64,000 nucleotides of DNA, taken from the NCBI RefSeq assembly GCF_011764425.1, contig NZ_BLPF01000001.1, positions 2,347,001 through 2,411,000 on the forward strand, read 5' to 3'. Each line of letters begins with the position of its first letter. The stretch's first letter is position 1. The notes below the pieces were generated by a model. It searched no databases. It was given only the letters and a program-made list of their open reading frames with translations, and had not been told where the DNA came from. Both the position numbers and the translations under genes were made by a program. The stretch is from Phytohabitans houttuyneae. GTDB lineage: Bacteria; Actinomycetota; Actinomycetes; Mycobacteriales; Micromonosporaceae. Positions 1 to 8,841 of the stretch are shown here, piece by piece.

Positions 1-609
1 GCTGCCGCTGGCCCCGGCGATCGCCAGGTGCAGGCGCGAGTCGGCCACGCGCCGCGTGCCCGGTTCGCGGTCGCGGGAGGCGGTCAGGCACGCCACGAGG
101 TGCTGCCGCTCGGCGGCGGAGAGGGCGCGGCTGGCGGCCAGCCCGGCCCCGCCCGGCTCCACCACCCGCCGGAAGTCCAGCGCGTCGTGCAGCGTGTCGC
201 CCATCTCGCGGGCGAGGTCGGCCGCGGCGCCCCGGCGAGCCAGCGGCGTGACGCTCGCCGCCGGCACCGCCTTGCGGCCGGGCCTGCCCCGCGGCTGGGC
301 CGGCGGCCGTCCCGCCCGGGAGACGACGAACGTGCCGCCGGTGCGCCCGCGCCGGGACTCCAGGTAGCCGGCCTCCCGGAGCGCGCGAATCGCCTCGCGG
401 AGCGTGACCCGGCTGACCTGGAGCTTTTCGGCGAGCTCGCGCTCGGCCGGCAGCCGCTCTCCCTCAGCCACCAGCCCGAGCTTGATCGCCTGGGCCAGCC
501 GGGACACCGTGATCTCGAACGCGTTGCCGCCGCGCACGGGTCGCCACAGGGGCATGGCTGTGCTGCTGAACTCCTGTCCCGGCAGCGAGGTGACCCCGTC
601 GCTCGGCAT
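1..609 (-). CDS. FadR-type GntR transcriptional regulator (3' end outside window)
   Basis: Only the first 203 codons lie in the window. Residues about 30-95 form a GntR winged helix, with ERLPAERELAEKLQVSR followed by VTLREAIRALREAGYLESRR. The helical region after it (ADLAREMGDTLHDALDFRRVVEPG) is the start of an FCD/FadR effector domain. The start is the ATG at 609, three bases after the permease stop codon, so this is the last gene of a leftward operon with the permease and kinase-like genes. GntR/FadR proteins bind TGGT-N3-ACCA palindromes, and one such site lies at 3229-3241 in the divergent promoter region. I infer local control of the catabolic genes by a metabolite of the pathway. Confidence 0.88.
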   Translation of the reverse strand, partial: MPSDGVTSLPGQEFSSTAMPLWRPVRGGNAFEITVSRLAQAIKLGLVAEGERLPAERELAEKLQVSRVTLREAIRALREAGYLESRRGRTGGTFVVSRAGRPPAQPRGRPGRKAVPAASVTPLARRGAAADLAREMGDTLHDALDFRRVVEPGGAGLAASRALSAAERQHLVACLTASRDREPGTRRVADSRLHLAIAGASGS

Positions 610-612
610 CGA

Positions 613-2187
613 TCACCCCTCAGTGCTAGCCGCCTCGACCTCTGCCTCGTCGATCGTACGGCGCGGTCCGGTGAACCATTTGCGGGCCGAGGCGTACCAC
701 CAGACCGCCACGAGCAGCAGCAGGCCGCCGACCGCGATCGGCGCGTAGTTCACCGACGACCAGCTGAAGTCGTCGTTGCCGGGCACGCCCGCCGGGACGA
801 TCGGCATGATGAAGTACAGGCAGATCACGGCGATCTCGATGACCGCGATCCAGCCGAGCACCTTGTACTTGCGGCCCAGCGTCCACGGCCCGGGCACGAA
901 GCGGTCGCCCATCCGCAGGCGCAGCGCGATCGGGATGAGGAACGCGAGGTAGAGGCCGATGACCGCGACCGAGACGACCGCGTAGAACGCGACCGGGATG
1001 CCGGCCGGGCTCTTGTACAGCGCCGGCAGGGTGAGGATCAGGCCGGCGACGGTCGCGCCGATGATGGCGTTGACCGGCGTACCGTTCCGGTCCACCTTGG
1101 ACCACAGCCGCCAGCCCGGCACGGCGCGGTCGCGGCTGAAGGCGTACGTCATCCGGGACATGCTCGTCACGCAGCTCATGCCGCAGAAGAACTGGCCGAT
1201 CGTGGAGATGATGATGACGGCCTTGAAGAAGAATGGCGTGAGCGCGCTTTCGAAGATGGCGCCGGAGAAGCCGCCGGCCTCGTTTATGGCGTCCACATTG
1301 GTCGCCGCGAACAGGAACGACAGCAGCAGGATCCAGCCGCCGATCGCGGAGTAGAAGATGGACCGCCAGAGCCCCTTCGCGGCCGCGGTCGAGGCACCCT
1401 TGGTCTCCTCGGACACGTGCGCGCAGGCGTCGAAGCCGGTGATCGTGTACTGGGTGAGCAGGAAGCCCAGCGGCAGGATGTAGAACCAGAACGTCAGCCC
1501 GTTGTTGTCGCCGCCGGCGAAGCCCGAGTTGTTGAACTTCTCGGTGAAGACGAACTGCATGCTCTGGTGGTTGTCCGGCACGAAGACGAGGATCAGCACG
1601 ACCGCCGCGGCGCCGACCACGTGCCACCACACCGAGACGTTCTGCAGGATGTCGATGATCTGGTGGCCGAAGATGTTGATGATGCCGTGCAGCGTCAGGA
1701 TGATGACGAAGAGCAGGAAGGCCTGGTTGAGCGTGCCGGCCCAGCCTTCGAACAGCGCCGAGAGGGTCAGGTTCAGGAAGGTGGCACAGCCGTAGTCGAC
1801 CGACGCGGTGACCGCGACCAGGCCGATCAGGTTGAGCCACCCGGTGAACCAGCCGTGCACCGGCTTGCCCATCTTCGAGGCCCACCAGTAGATGCCGCCC
1901 GCTGTCGGGTACGCCGACACGAGCTCGGACATGCAGAAACCGATGATCAGGATGAACAGCGAGATGAGCGGCCAGCCCCAGCTGATAGCGACCGGGCCGC
2001 CGTTGTTCCACGCCTGGCCGAAGGTGGTGAAGCAGCCGGCCAGGATCGAGATGATGGAGAACGAGATGGCGAAGTTGGAGAAGCCGCTCCACTTGCGGCG
2101 CAGCTCCTGCTTGTACCCGAGTTCGGCAAGGCGATGGGCGTCGTCGTCCATGGGGTGCTCGGCCGTCGCCGGCGCGGTGGTTGCCAT
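613..2187 (-). CDS. APC-superfamily amino acid/amine permease
   Basis: A 524-residue integral membrane protein with about 12 hydrophobic segments and the actinobacterial APC opening ELGYKQELRRKWSGF then FAISFSIISILAG. This fits the amino acid/choline/GABA transporter group of the APC superfamily. The start chosen is the ATG at 2187, which has GGGAGA eight bases upstream. An upstream in-frame ATG at 2340 would overlap the kinase-like gene and adds 51 residues of non-membrane sequence. It lies between the kinase-like gene and the GntR gene in one leftward operon, divergent from a dimethylglycine/sarcosine dehydrogenase-like gene. The likely substrate is therefore a small amino acid or methylated amine, but specificity cannot be read from sequence. 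Confidence 0.87.
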   Translation of the reverse strand: MATTAPATAEHPMDDDAHRLAELGYKQELRRKWSGFSNFAISFSIISILAGCFTTFGQAWNNGGPVAISWGWPLISLFILIIGFCMSELVSAYPTAGGIYWWASKMGKPVHGWFTGWLNLIGLVAVTASVDYGCATFLNLTLSALFEGWAGTLNQAFLLFVIILTLHGIINIFGHQIIDILQNVSVWWHVVGAAAVVLILVFVPDNHQSMQFVFTEKFNNSGFAGGDNNGLTFWFYILPLGFLLTQYTITGFDACAHVSEETKGASTAAAKGLWRSIFYSAIGGWILLLSFLFAATNVDAINEAGGFSGAIFESALTPFFFKAVIIISTIGQFFCGMSCVTSMSRMTYAFSRDRAVPGWRLWSKVDRNGTPVNAIIGATVAGLILTLPALYKSPAGIPVAFYAVVSVAVIGLYLAFLIPIALRLRMGDRFVPGPWTLGRKYKVLGWIAVIEIAVICLYFIMPIVPAGVPGNDDFSWSSVNYAPIAVGGLLLLVAVWWYASARKWFTGPRRTIDEAEVEAASTEG

Positions 2188-2206
2188 GAGGGTCTCCCTA
2201 TATCGG

Positions 2207-3154
2207 CTAGGGATGGAGTGAGGCGCGGCCCGCGGCCGCGCGCAGGAGCGTGCCCAGCGCGGGATCGTCCATGTCCCGGCAGGCCTGGCCCCACTTGTCG
2301 GTCGCCTCGGCCCAGTAGTCGAATGTCGACTCCGGGTCACGCAGCAGGCCGTGATGCACGGTGAACCACAGCGTCCAGGTGACGTTGGAGAGTAGGAGGT
2401 TCAGCCGTACCCGGGCGATCAGCGCGGCCGTCGTCTCGGCGCCGAAGTAGGCGGCGGTGAGGTCCGCCGTCTGATCCGGGTCGAAGTCGGCCTCGGCCGC
2501 GATGTCGCCCAACTCGAACGAGGGGTCGTTGTTTCCGGACAGCTGGTAGTCGACGATCCGGATCCGGCCGCCGACGTCGATGAAGTTTTCCGCCAGAAGG
2601 TCGTTGTGACAGGGCAAGGTCGGCATCGGTAGGACAGCCAGCGCCGACCGCACGTGCTCCACGATGGACAGCCGCTCCAGGTAACCGTCGGGCAGCGGCA
2701 GGTCGTTGTGGCGGCACACGTCCAGCAGCTCGTACAGCTTGCCGATGATGTCGAAGTCGCTGCCGAAGCGGGGCCCGGCGTGCAGGCGTCGGCAGGCGGC
2801 CGCGATTCGCGGAATCGCGCTCGCCTCCCGGACCGACGCCGGGTCCAGCGTGCGTCCCGGCAGGAACTCCAGCACCAGCGCGGGAACGTCGGGCAGTACC
2901 TCGTAGACCCGGGCACCGGCGCCCGACTCCGCCGCCAACCGAGTATTTTCGATCTCCAACGGCGGGGGCACCCCCAACCCCGCCGCGGAGACCGCGGGCT
3001 CGAGCACGCGCAGCACGTAGCTGCGGCCCCTCACGTCGACCCGCCAAATGTGGTGCGAAAGGCCGCCCGTCAGCGGCCTGTGGGTGACCGGCTGGCCAGC
3101 CCACATCGAGACGCGCCCCAGCACGTCTTCGACATGGACCGTCCGTGCACCCAT
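2207..3154 (-). CDS. Choline/ethanolamine kinase-like phosphotransferase
   Basis: 315 residues with the aminoglycoside-phosphotransferase/choline-kinase fold. The catalytic loop reads CHNDLLAENF (HxDxxxxN, Brenner motif) near residue 185 and the metal-binding DxE-type segment reads IVDYQLSGNND about 15 residues later. An acidic substrate-binding tail follows (FELGDIAAEADFD), as in LicA-like choline kinases. It is first in the leftward operon, 19 bases before the permease start. A kinase beside an amine permease and a DMGDH-like oxidase suggests a role on choline, ethanolamine or a related amine. The substrate is inferred from family and context only. Confidence 0.8.
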   Translation of the reverse strand: MGARTVHVEDVLGRVSMWAGQPVTHRPLTGGLSHHIWRVDVRGRSYVLRVLEPAVSAAGLGVPPPLEIENTRLAAESGAGARVYEVLPDVPALVLEFLPGRTLDPASVREASAIPRIAAACRRLHAGPRFGSDFDIIGKLYELLDVCRHNDLPLPDGYLERLSIVEHVRSALAVLPMPTLPCHNDLLAENFIDVGGRIRIVDYQLSGNNDPSFELGDIAAEADFDPDQTADLTAAYFGAETTAALIARVRLNLLLSNVTWTLWFTVHHGLLRDPESTFDYWAEATDKWGQACRDMDDPALGTLLRAAAGRASLHP

Positions 3155-3228
3155 GGCTGAGTTTCAGCCCGTGGGCTGAGGAGCGTCAATACACCCCCGG
3201 TTAAGTTTTGAGTGGCCGCTCAGCTCTT

Positions 3229-3241
3229 TTGGTCTGACCAA
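3229..3241. promoter_or_regulatory. Candidate FadR/GntR operator (perfect 13-bp palindrome)
   Basis: TTGGTC-T-GACCAA is a perfect palindrome in the 107-bp space between the divergent kinase-like and dehydrogenase genes. It fits TGGTCnGACCA, the core bound by E. coli FadR and many FadR-subfamily regulators. A FadR-type gene ends the adjacent operon. It lies about 20 bases upstream of the GTG start at 3262, where a repressor would cover the rightward promoter or leader. Confidence 0.6.
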
Positions 3242-3261
3242 TTAGGTGATACGACTCACGT

Positions 3262-5676
3262 GTGCGGACTGAAGCGCGGGTGGTCGTGGTGGGCGGCGGC
3301 GTCGCCGGCTGCAGCGTGGCGTACCACCTGGCCCGGCTCGGCTGGACCGACGTGGTGGTGCTGGAGCAGCACGAGCTGACCGAGGGCACGACCTGGCACT
3401 CGGCCGGCTTCGTCGGCCAGCTCCGCTCCACCGTCAGCCAGACCCGCATGATCATGTACTCCTCGTCCCTCTACGCCGAGCTGCGTGAACGCACCGGACT
3501 GGACCCCGGCTGGCGCGGTGTCGGCGGGCTGCGGCTGGCCACCACGCCGGAGCGCGAGCAGGAGCTGCTGCGGCAGGTCAGCGCCGCCACGACGTACGGG
3601 CTGGAGATGGAGCTGCTCTCCCCGGCGCAGGCCCTCTCCCTCCTGCCCATGCTCGACGTCTCCGACGTGCGGTCGGCTGGCTGGCTGCCGGGCGACGGCT
3701 ACCTGCGTCCGGAGCCGCTCGCCGCGGCGCTCGCGGCCGGCGCGCACCAGCTCGGCGTGGGGTTCCACACGGGGGTGCGGGTCACCGGCGTCGAGGTCGA
3801 GCGGGGCCGGGTGCGGGCGGTACAGACGGACAAGGGCCGCATCGCCACCGACGTGGTCGTCGACGCGGCCGGCGCGGCGGCCGGGCACGTGGGGCGACTG
3901 GCGGGTGTGGCCATCCCGATCGTGCCCATCAAGCACCAGTACGTGGTGTCGTCCTCATTGGACGGCGCCGACCTGCCCGGCATCCCGACCGTGCGCGACC
4001 CGGACCACATCGTCTACTTCCGCGGCGAGGGCGACGGGCTGCTGGTCGGCGGGTACATCCGCACTCCGGAGGTGTGCTGGCCGGAGGATGGTTCACCGCC
4101 GCTGGCCACCGCGCGCACGCTCTTCCCGCCCGACCTGGCGAAGTTCGAGGAGTCGTGGGCAAACGCGGGCCGCCGCGTTCCAGCCCTGCGGGCGGCGCGG
4201 ATCGACCGGGTGGTGCACGGGCCGGAGGCCTTCACGCCGGACGGCGAGTTTCTGCTCGGCGAGACGGCCGTGGGCGGCTTCTGGGTGGCGGCCGGCTTCT
4301 GCGTGCACGGGCTGGCGGCGGCCGGCGGGGTCGGCAAGGTGCTGGCCGAGTGGATCGTGGACGGCCAGCCCGAGTTCGACGTGTCCCACATGGACATCCG
4401 CCGCTTCGGCGGGCATGCGGCGAGCCGCTCCTGGGCCACCGCGAAGGCGCTGGACGCGTACTCCCGCTATTACGACGTGGTGTACCCGTACACCGAATGG
4501 TCCGCCGGGCGCCCATTGCGCCGCTCCGCGACCTGGCCGCGGTTGGAGCCGCTGGGCGCCGCCCTCGGCGAGAAGGCCGGGTGGGAGAGGGTCAACTGGT
4601 TCGCGCCGCCGCCGGCTTTCGTGCCCTCGGCCCCCCGCCCGACCGGTTGGGCTGGGCAGGTCTGGTCGCCGGCCATCGAGGCGGAGTGCCGCGCGACGGC
4701 GGAGGCGGCCGGCCTGTTCGACCAGTCGTCGTTCGCCAAGCTTGACGTGCACGGCCCGGCCTCCTTCCTGCAGCGGATGTGCGCCGCCGATGTCGACCGT
4801 CCGGTGGGGACGGTGGTCTACACCCAGCTGCTCAACGCCCGCGCCGGCATCGAGGCGGACCTCACTGTCACCCGGCTCGGCGAGACACACTTCCGGATCG
4901 TGACGAGCACCGCGTCGGGCGTACGCGACCTGGCCTGGCTGCGCCGGCACGCGCCCGACGGGGTCAGCGTCGAGGACGTCACCGGCGGGTACGGGTGCCT
5001 GTGCCTGTGGGGCCCGGCCGCCCGGGACATCCTGCAGCCGCTGGTCGACGAGGCGCTCGACTTCCGGTTCATGCGGGCACGGCGGCTGACCATCGGCCCG
5101 GTGCCGGTGCTCGCCCAGCGGGTCACGTTCGTCGGTGAGTTCGGCTGGGAGCTCTACACACCGACCGAGTACACGCTGACGCTGTGGGACCTGCTGCTGT
5201 CGACCGGCGGCCCGTCCGGGCTCACCCCCGCCGGCTACCGGGCGATCGACGCGATGCGGCTGGAGAAGGGGTACCGCGTCTGGGGTTCCGACATCACCCC
5301 GGAGACCACCCCCGACGAAGCCGGCCTCGGTTTTGCGGTCCGGACCGAGACCGACTTCCTCGGCCGCGACGCGCTGCTGGCCGCCCGCGCCGCCGGCGGA
5401 CCGGACCGGCGCCTGCGCTGCCTTGTGCTGGACGATCCCCGCACCGTCTGCCTGGGCACCGAACCGGTCCGCGTGGACGGCCGTCCCTGCGGCCGCGTCA
5501 CCTCCGGCGGCTACGGCTACCGCGTCGGCGCCTCCATCGCGTACGCCTACCTGCCGTCCACAGTGGATGTCGGCACCAAGGTGGAGGTGGGCGTCTTCGG
5601 CTCGTGGCAGAGCGCGGAGGTCCGCTCCGACCCGCTCTACGACCCGAGGAACACCCGCGTCCGCGGCGTCAGGTAA
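3262..5676 (+). CDS. FAD-dependent dimethylglycine/sarcosine dehydrogenase-like protein with GcvT domains
   Basis: 804 residues with the architecture of dimethylglycine and sarcosine dehydrogenases. An N-terminal DAO-type FAD domain has VVVVGGGVAGCS at residues 7-18. A short FAO-M linker lies near 375-430, and GCV_T plus GCV_T_C folate-binding domains run from about 440 to the end. TTWHSAG near residue 48 carries the His that covalently holds FAD in DMGDH. Expected chemistry is oxidative N-demethylation with transfer of the one-carbon unit to tetrahydrofolate. The start is GTG at 3262 with AGGTGA about 12 bases upstream. The gene is divergent from the permease operon, and its stop overlaps the convergent alcohol dehydrogenase gene by 8 bases. 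The exact substrate (dimethylglycine, sarcosine or another N-methyl amino acid) is not resolved. Confidence 0.85.
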   Translation: MRTEARVVVVGGGVAGCSVAYHLARLGWTDVVVLEQHELTEGTTWHSAGFVGQLRSTVSQTRMIMYSSSLYAELRERTGLDPGWRGVGGLRLATTPEREQELLRQVSAATTYGLEMELLSPAQALSLLPMLDVSDVRSAGWLPGDGYLRPEPLAAALAAGAHQLGVGFHTGVRVTGVEVERGRVRAVQTDKGRIATDVVVDAAGAAAGHVGRLAGVAIPIVPIKHQYVVSSSLDGADLPGIPTVRDPDHIVYFRGEGDGLLVGGYIRTPEVCWPEDGSPPLATARTLFPPDLAKFEESWANAGRRVPALRAARIDRVVHGPEAFTPDGEFLLGETAVGGFWVAAGFCVHGLAAAGGVGKVLAEWIVDGQPEFDVSHMDIRRFGGHAASRSWATAKALDAYSRYYDVVYPYTEWSAGRPLRRSATWPRLEPLGAALGEKAGWERVNWFAPPPAFVPSAPRPTGWAGQVWSPAIEAECRATAEAAGLFDQSSFAKLDVHGPASFLQRMCAADVDRPVGTVVYTQLLNARAGIEADLTVTRLGETHFRIVTSTASGVRDLAWLRRHAPDGVSVEDVTGGYGCLCLWGPAARDILQPLVDEALDFRFMRARRLTIGPVPVLAQRVTFVGEFGWELYTPTEYTLTLWDLLLSTGGPSGLTPAGYRAIDAMRLEKGYRVWGSDITPETTPDEAGLGFAVRTETDFLGRDALLAARAAGGPDRRLRCLVLDDPRTVCLGTEPVRVDGRPCGRVTSGGYGYRVGASIAYAYLPSTVDVGTKVEVGVFGSWQSAEVRSDPLYDPRNTRVRGVR

Positions 5677-6598
5677 CGGTCAGGACGATCTTGCCGGTGG
5701 CGCGGCCGCGCTCGCCGAGCTCGTGCGCCTTCGCGGCCTCCTCCAGCGGAAACGTGGTGGCGATCGTGACGTTCAGGTCGCCGGACCCGGCGAGGGCGGC
5801 CACCTCACGCATGCCGGCGTGGTCGGCTTCCACGACCATGAACGCCGCGCGCCTGCCGGCTGCCCGCGCCGGACCGGCCAGCGCCGCCTCGGCGGGTGAG
5901 GCGAGGGAGACGACGAGCCCGCCCGGCTTGAGCACGCGCAGGGAACGCGGACCGTACGGCCCGCCGATCGTGTCCACGACCACGTCGACGTCGCGGACGG
6001 CGGTGGTGAAGTCCTCGCTCGTGTAGTCGACCAGCTGGTCGGCACCGAGCCCCTTGACGAAATCGTGCTTGGCACCGCTGGCCGTGCCGATCACCTCCGC
6101 GCCGAGCCGTTTGGCGATCTGCACCGCGACGTGGCCGACGCCGCCCGCCGCGGCGTGCACGAGGACGCGCTGCCCCGGCCGCACCCCCGCGGTGTCGGTC
6201 AGTGCCTGCCACGCGGTCAGCGCGACCATCGGCAGGCCGGCGGCCTCCACATGGGACAGCCGCGACGGCTTGCCGACCAGGTGGCGGGCCGGGCAGACAA
6301 GATATTCGGCGTACGCCCCGGCCGGCCGCGGCTGCCACGGCATGCCGAACACCTCGTCGCCGGGCTCGTGCAGGGTCACTCCCGGGCCGACCGCCTCGAC
6401 GACGCCCGAGACGTCCCAGCCCAGCCGGATCGGCCGGCCGGCAAGGCCACCGGTGGCGCGGTGCCAGAAGTCGGTCGGGTTCACCCCCGCCGCGTACACC
6501 CGTACCAGCACCTCGCCGAAGCCCGGCTCCGGGCGCGGCACCTCGACCACTTTCAGCACCTCAGGCCCGCCGAGGACGTCCTGACCAATCGCTCGCAT
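5669..6598 (-). CDS. Zinc-independent NADP-dependent alcohol dehydrogenase/quinone oxidoreductase (MDR)
   Basis: 309 residues of the medium-chain dehydrogenase/reductase superfamily. A GroES-like N-terminal half (VRVYAAGVNPTDFWHRA) is followed by a Rossmann domain with the nucleotide motif HAAAGGVGHVAVQIAKRLGA near residue 150. It lacks the structural-zinc Cys cluster and the GHE zinc motif, as in quinone oxidoreductase-type members that reduce enones or quinones with NADPH. The ATG at 6598 is chosen because the family N-terminus (MRAIGQDVLGGPEVL) begins there. It is divergent from a GlxA-type AraC regulator that probably controls it. It ends in an 8-base convergent overlap with the DMGDH-like gene. 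Confidence 0.85.
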   Translation of the reverse strand: MRAIGQDVLGGPEVLKVVEVPRPEPGFGEVLVRVYAAGVNPTDFWHRATGGLAGRPIRLGWDVSGVVEAVGPGVTLHEPGDEVFGMPWQPRPAGAYAEYLVCPARHLVGKPSRLSHVEAAGLPMVALTAWQALTDTAGVRPGQRVLVHAAAGGVGHVAVQIAKRLGAEVIGTASGAKHDFVKGLGADQLVDYTSEDFTTAVRDVDVVVDTIGGPYGPRSLRVLKPGGLVVSLASPAEAALAGPARAAGRRAAFMVVEADHAGMREVAALAGSGDLNVTIATTFPLEEAAKAHELGERGRATGKIVLTVT

Positions 6599-6636
6599 AC
6601 CCGGCAGCCTGCCGGCCCGGGAGCCGGACGGACCAG

Positions 6637-6671
6637 TGGCCAGATCGACATCATGTGGAAGGATCTGGCCA
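6637..6671. promoter_or_regulatory. Perfect 10-bp inverted repeat over the AraC-family gene start
   Basis: TGGCCAGATC (6637-6646) is repeated in inverted form as GATCTGGCCA (6662-6671) with 15 bases between. The right arm contains the first base of the regulator ATG at 6671, and the spacer holds its Shine-Dalgarno sequence GGAAGGA. The repeat sits in the 72-bp space between the divergent dehydrogenase and regulator genes. It could be an operator for both, an RNA hairpin that hides the start codon, or both. Confidence 0.5.
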
Positions 6672-7666
6672 TGCACCGCGTCGCCGTACTCGCCCTCGAC
6701 GGCGTCTATCCGTTCGAGCTGAGCATCCCCAAGCGCATCTTCGGCACCGCCACCGACCCGCACGGCCACCCGCTCTACGACGTGACCACCTTCAGCCTCG
6801 ACGGCCGGCCGGTCGCGACGGACGCCGACTTCACCATCGCCGTCGAACACGACGCCGGCCTGCTGACCACCGCGGACACGCTGGTCATCCCACCGTTCGC
6901 CGGCTGCGACCAGGTCGACCACGACTGGCTGCCCGAGCCCCTCGCCACCGCACTGGCCCACCGCCGGCCAGGCACCCGCATCGTCTCGATCTGCACCGCC
7001 GCCTATGTGCTGGCCGCCGCCGGCATCCTGGACGGCCGCCCGGCCACCACCCACTGGAACCAGGCCCGCCACTTCCAGCAGACGTTCCCCGCGATCGACC
7101 TGCGCCCCGACGTGCTCTTCGTGGACGACGGCGACGTCCTCACCGCCGCCGGCGTCGCGGCCGGCATCGACCTCTGCCTGCACCTGGTCCGCCGCGACCA
7201 CGGCAGCGAGGTGGCCAACCGCGTCGCCCGGCTCTGCATCGTGCCGCCCTGGCGCGACGGCGGGCAGGCGCAGTTCGTGCACCGTCCGGTACCCGAGCCG
7301 GACATCGCCACCACCACCGCGCTCCGGCAATGGGCACTGGACCGGCTGCACCAGCCGCTCACTCTGTCCACATTGGCCGCCGAAGCGCGCATGAGCGTGC
7401 GCACCCTGAGCCGGCGCTTCCGCGACGAGGTCGGAATGACCCCGGGGCAGTGGCTCACCCAGCAACGGATCCAGCACGCGCGCCACCTGCTGGAAACGAC
7501 CGACCTGCCGGTGGACCGGGTGGCCACCGAGGCCGGCATGGGCACCGGCGCCTCCCTGCGCCAGCACCTGACCGCCGCCGTCGGACTGTCCCCCACCGCG
7601 TACCGCCATCGCTTCCGCGGCACACCCGCTCCGGTGCCGTTCCAGGCCGGTTCCAGCGCGCGCTGA
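6671..7666 (+). CDS. GlxA-family AraC-type transcriptional regulator
   Basis: 331 residues. The N-terminal DJ-1/PfpI-like domain (residues about 1-170) has the nucleophile-elbow region IVSICTAAYVLAAAGILDG and the family TTHW motif. A double helix-turn-helix AraC domain covers about 215-315 (MSVRTLSRRFRDEVGMTPGQ, then the second helix pair ending LSPTAYRHRFR). This is the layout of GlxA-type regulators. The ATG at 6671 has GGAAGGA seven bases upstream. An in-frame ATG at 6653 lacks a ribosome-binding site. It is divergent from an MDR dehydrogenase with an inverted repeat over its own start, suggesting autoregulation and control of that enzyme. The effector is unknown. Confidence 0.88.
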   Translation: MHRVAVLALDGVYPFELSIPKRIFGTATDPHGHPLYDVTTFSLDGRPVATDADFTIAVEHDAGLLTTADTLVIPPFAGCDQVDHDWLPEPLATALAHRRPGTRIVSICTAAYVLAAAGILDGRPATTHWNQARHFQQTFPAIDLRPDVLFVDDGDVLTAAGVAAGIDLCLHLVRRDHGSEVANRVARLCIVPPWRDGGQAQFVHRPVPEPDIATTTALRQWALDRLHQPLTLSTLAAEARMSVRTLSRRFRDEVGMTPGQWLTQQRIQHARHLLETTDLPVDRVATEAGMGTGASLRQHLTAAVGLSPTAYRHRFRGTPAPVPFQAGSSAR

Positions 7667-7699
7667 CATCGTCCTCCCACGCGGCGGCGACGGCCGCCG

Positions 7700-7990
7700 G
7701 ACGACAATCTGCTGACCGCGACCGCCGGTCCTGCCTCAGCCGAGGATCAGCCCTGTAACCAGGGCGAGCATGGGCTCTACAACGCGTGCCTGACGATCGC
7801 CTACGCCGGCGGCAGCCGATGGAACGTCCACGCCGGCTACGACGGTCACATGCCCAAACGAACCGCCGACGACCTCGTGGCTTGCCCAGGCGGTTTCTCC
7901 ATCTTCGCGGAGCTGTGGGGCTGGGACGGCGGCCACCCTTACAACGACCACCTCGGGTACATCCCGCTCCTGCCCGGCTGGCCGTTGCCG
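7700..7990 (+). pseudogene. Remnant of a secreted protein, no start or end
   Basis: One frame reads like a mature exported protein. LLTATAGPASAEDQPC resembles a signal-peptide end with an AxA cleavage site, then NQGEHGLYNACLTIAYAGG, GYDGHMPKRTADD, CPGGFSIFAELWGWDGG and YIPLLPGWP. The frame stays open in both directions but has no initiator or hydrophobic signal core upstream. The protein-like character is lost after about 7990. I read it as a decayed or truncated secreted protein gene. Family unknown, and a chance frame is possible. Confidence 0.35.
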
Positions 7991-8370
7991 CCGGCACCGC
8001 GGGTGGCCGCGACAAGCTCCGTGCGCTCGGCGGCAGACCAGGCCAGCGCTTCGCCTGCGGTACACGGGCTTTCGGGCCGCACGCCCGGAAGCGGGTCGGT
8101 GAGCGGGATCGTGTTCCAGGTGTGCGCGCGGGCGGCGAAGGACGCCCTGGACTCCGTCACGTACCAGTGGCCGTGGCGGGCCAACCGGGTGGTGAGGTGC
8201 CGGATCACCGGCCAGCCAGGACCGCCTTACGACGCCGGCCCGGCACCGGCCGGACCTCGGGCGCCAGGATCTCCACCGAGCCGAGCAGTCTCACCTGCAT
8301 TGGAAGGCCCACCCCTAGCCGCAGATGCGCCCGATAGTGAGCGGTCTGGTTATCCCAAGTCGAAAGATTC
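7991..8370. other. Region without a supported gene
   Basis: About 380 bases between the secreted-protein remnant and the VOC gene. Short open frames exist on both strands, but none has a start with a ribosome-binding site, recognisable motifs or a neighbour-like composition. No RNA gene or strong hairpin was seen. Confidence 0.5.
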
Positions 8371-8805
8371 TCAGTCGAGGCAGAACTCGTTGCCTTCGAC
8401 GTCCTGCATCACGAGGCACGACTCGTTTTCCTCGTCGGCGAGCATCAGGCGCTGGCGGACAGCGCCGAGGGCGACGAGTCGTGCGCATTCGGCCTCTAGT
8501 GCGGCCACGCGCTCTTCACCCACGAGGCCGGTGCCGACGCGGACATCGAGATGCACCCGGTTCTTGACGACCTTGCCCTCGGGAACGCGCTGGAAATACA
8601 GTCGGGGACCCACACCGGTGGGATCGACACACGCGAAGGCCGAGTCCTGCTTCTCGGGCGGAAGCGAGCGGTTGTAATCGTCCCAGGTCTGGAACTCGTC
8701 GGGCGGCGGCGGCACCACGTACCCCAATACCTCGCACCAGAACCGAGCGACACGCTCAGGCTCCGCGCAGTCGAAGGTGACCTGGACCTGCTTGACCGAC
8801 GCCAT
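8371..8805 (-). CDS. VOC (glyoxalase/bleomycin-resistance) family protein
   Basis: 144 residues, one vicinal-oxygen-chelate domain. It opens VKQVQVTFDCAEPERVARFW, the usual first beta-alpha unit, and ends VMQDVEGNEFCLD, the conserved last strand with the metal-site Glu region (the DPxGNEF-type motif of glyoxalases). The start is the ATG at 8805 with GGTGGA just upstream. VOC proteins of this size include hydrolases, isomerases and antibiotic-binding proteins, and no substrate can be assigned. It stands alone, divergent from the GT-C glycosyltransferase. Confidence 0.82.
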   Translation of the reverse strand: MASVKQVQVTFDCAEPERVARFWCEVLGYVVPPPPDEFQTWDDYNRSLPPEKQDSAFACVDPTGVGPRLYFQRVPEGKVVKNRVHLDVRVGTGLVGEERVAALEAECARLVALGAVRQRLMLADEENESCLVMQDVEGNEFCLD

Positions 8806-8841
8806 CGGTCCACCATAGGGGCAGGGTCGTTCGCCGCCCAC

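Noticed and set aside
28-2364. Very long open frame on the plus strand opposite the permease and kinase-like genes
   Set aside because: Arg/Asp/His-rich composition without motifs; it is the antisense shadow of real genes, as expected at this GC content.
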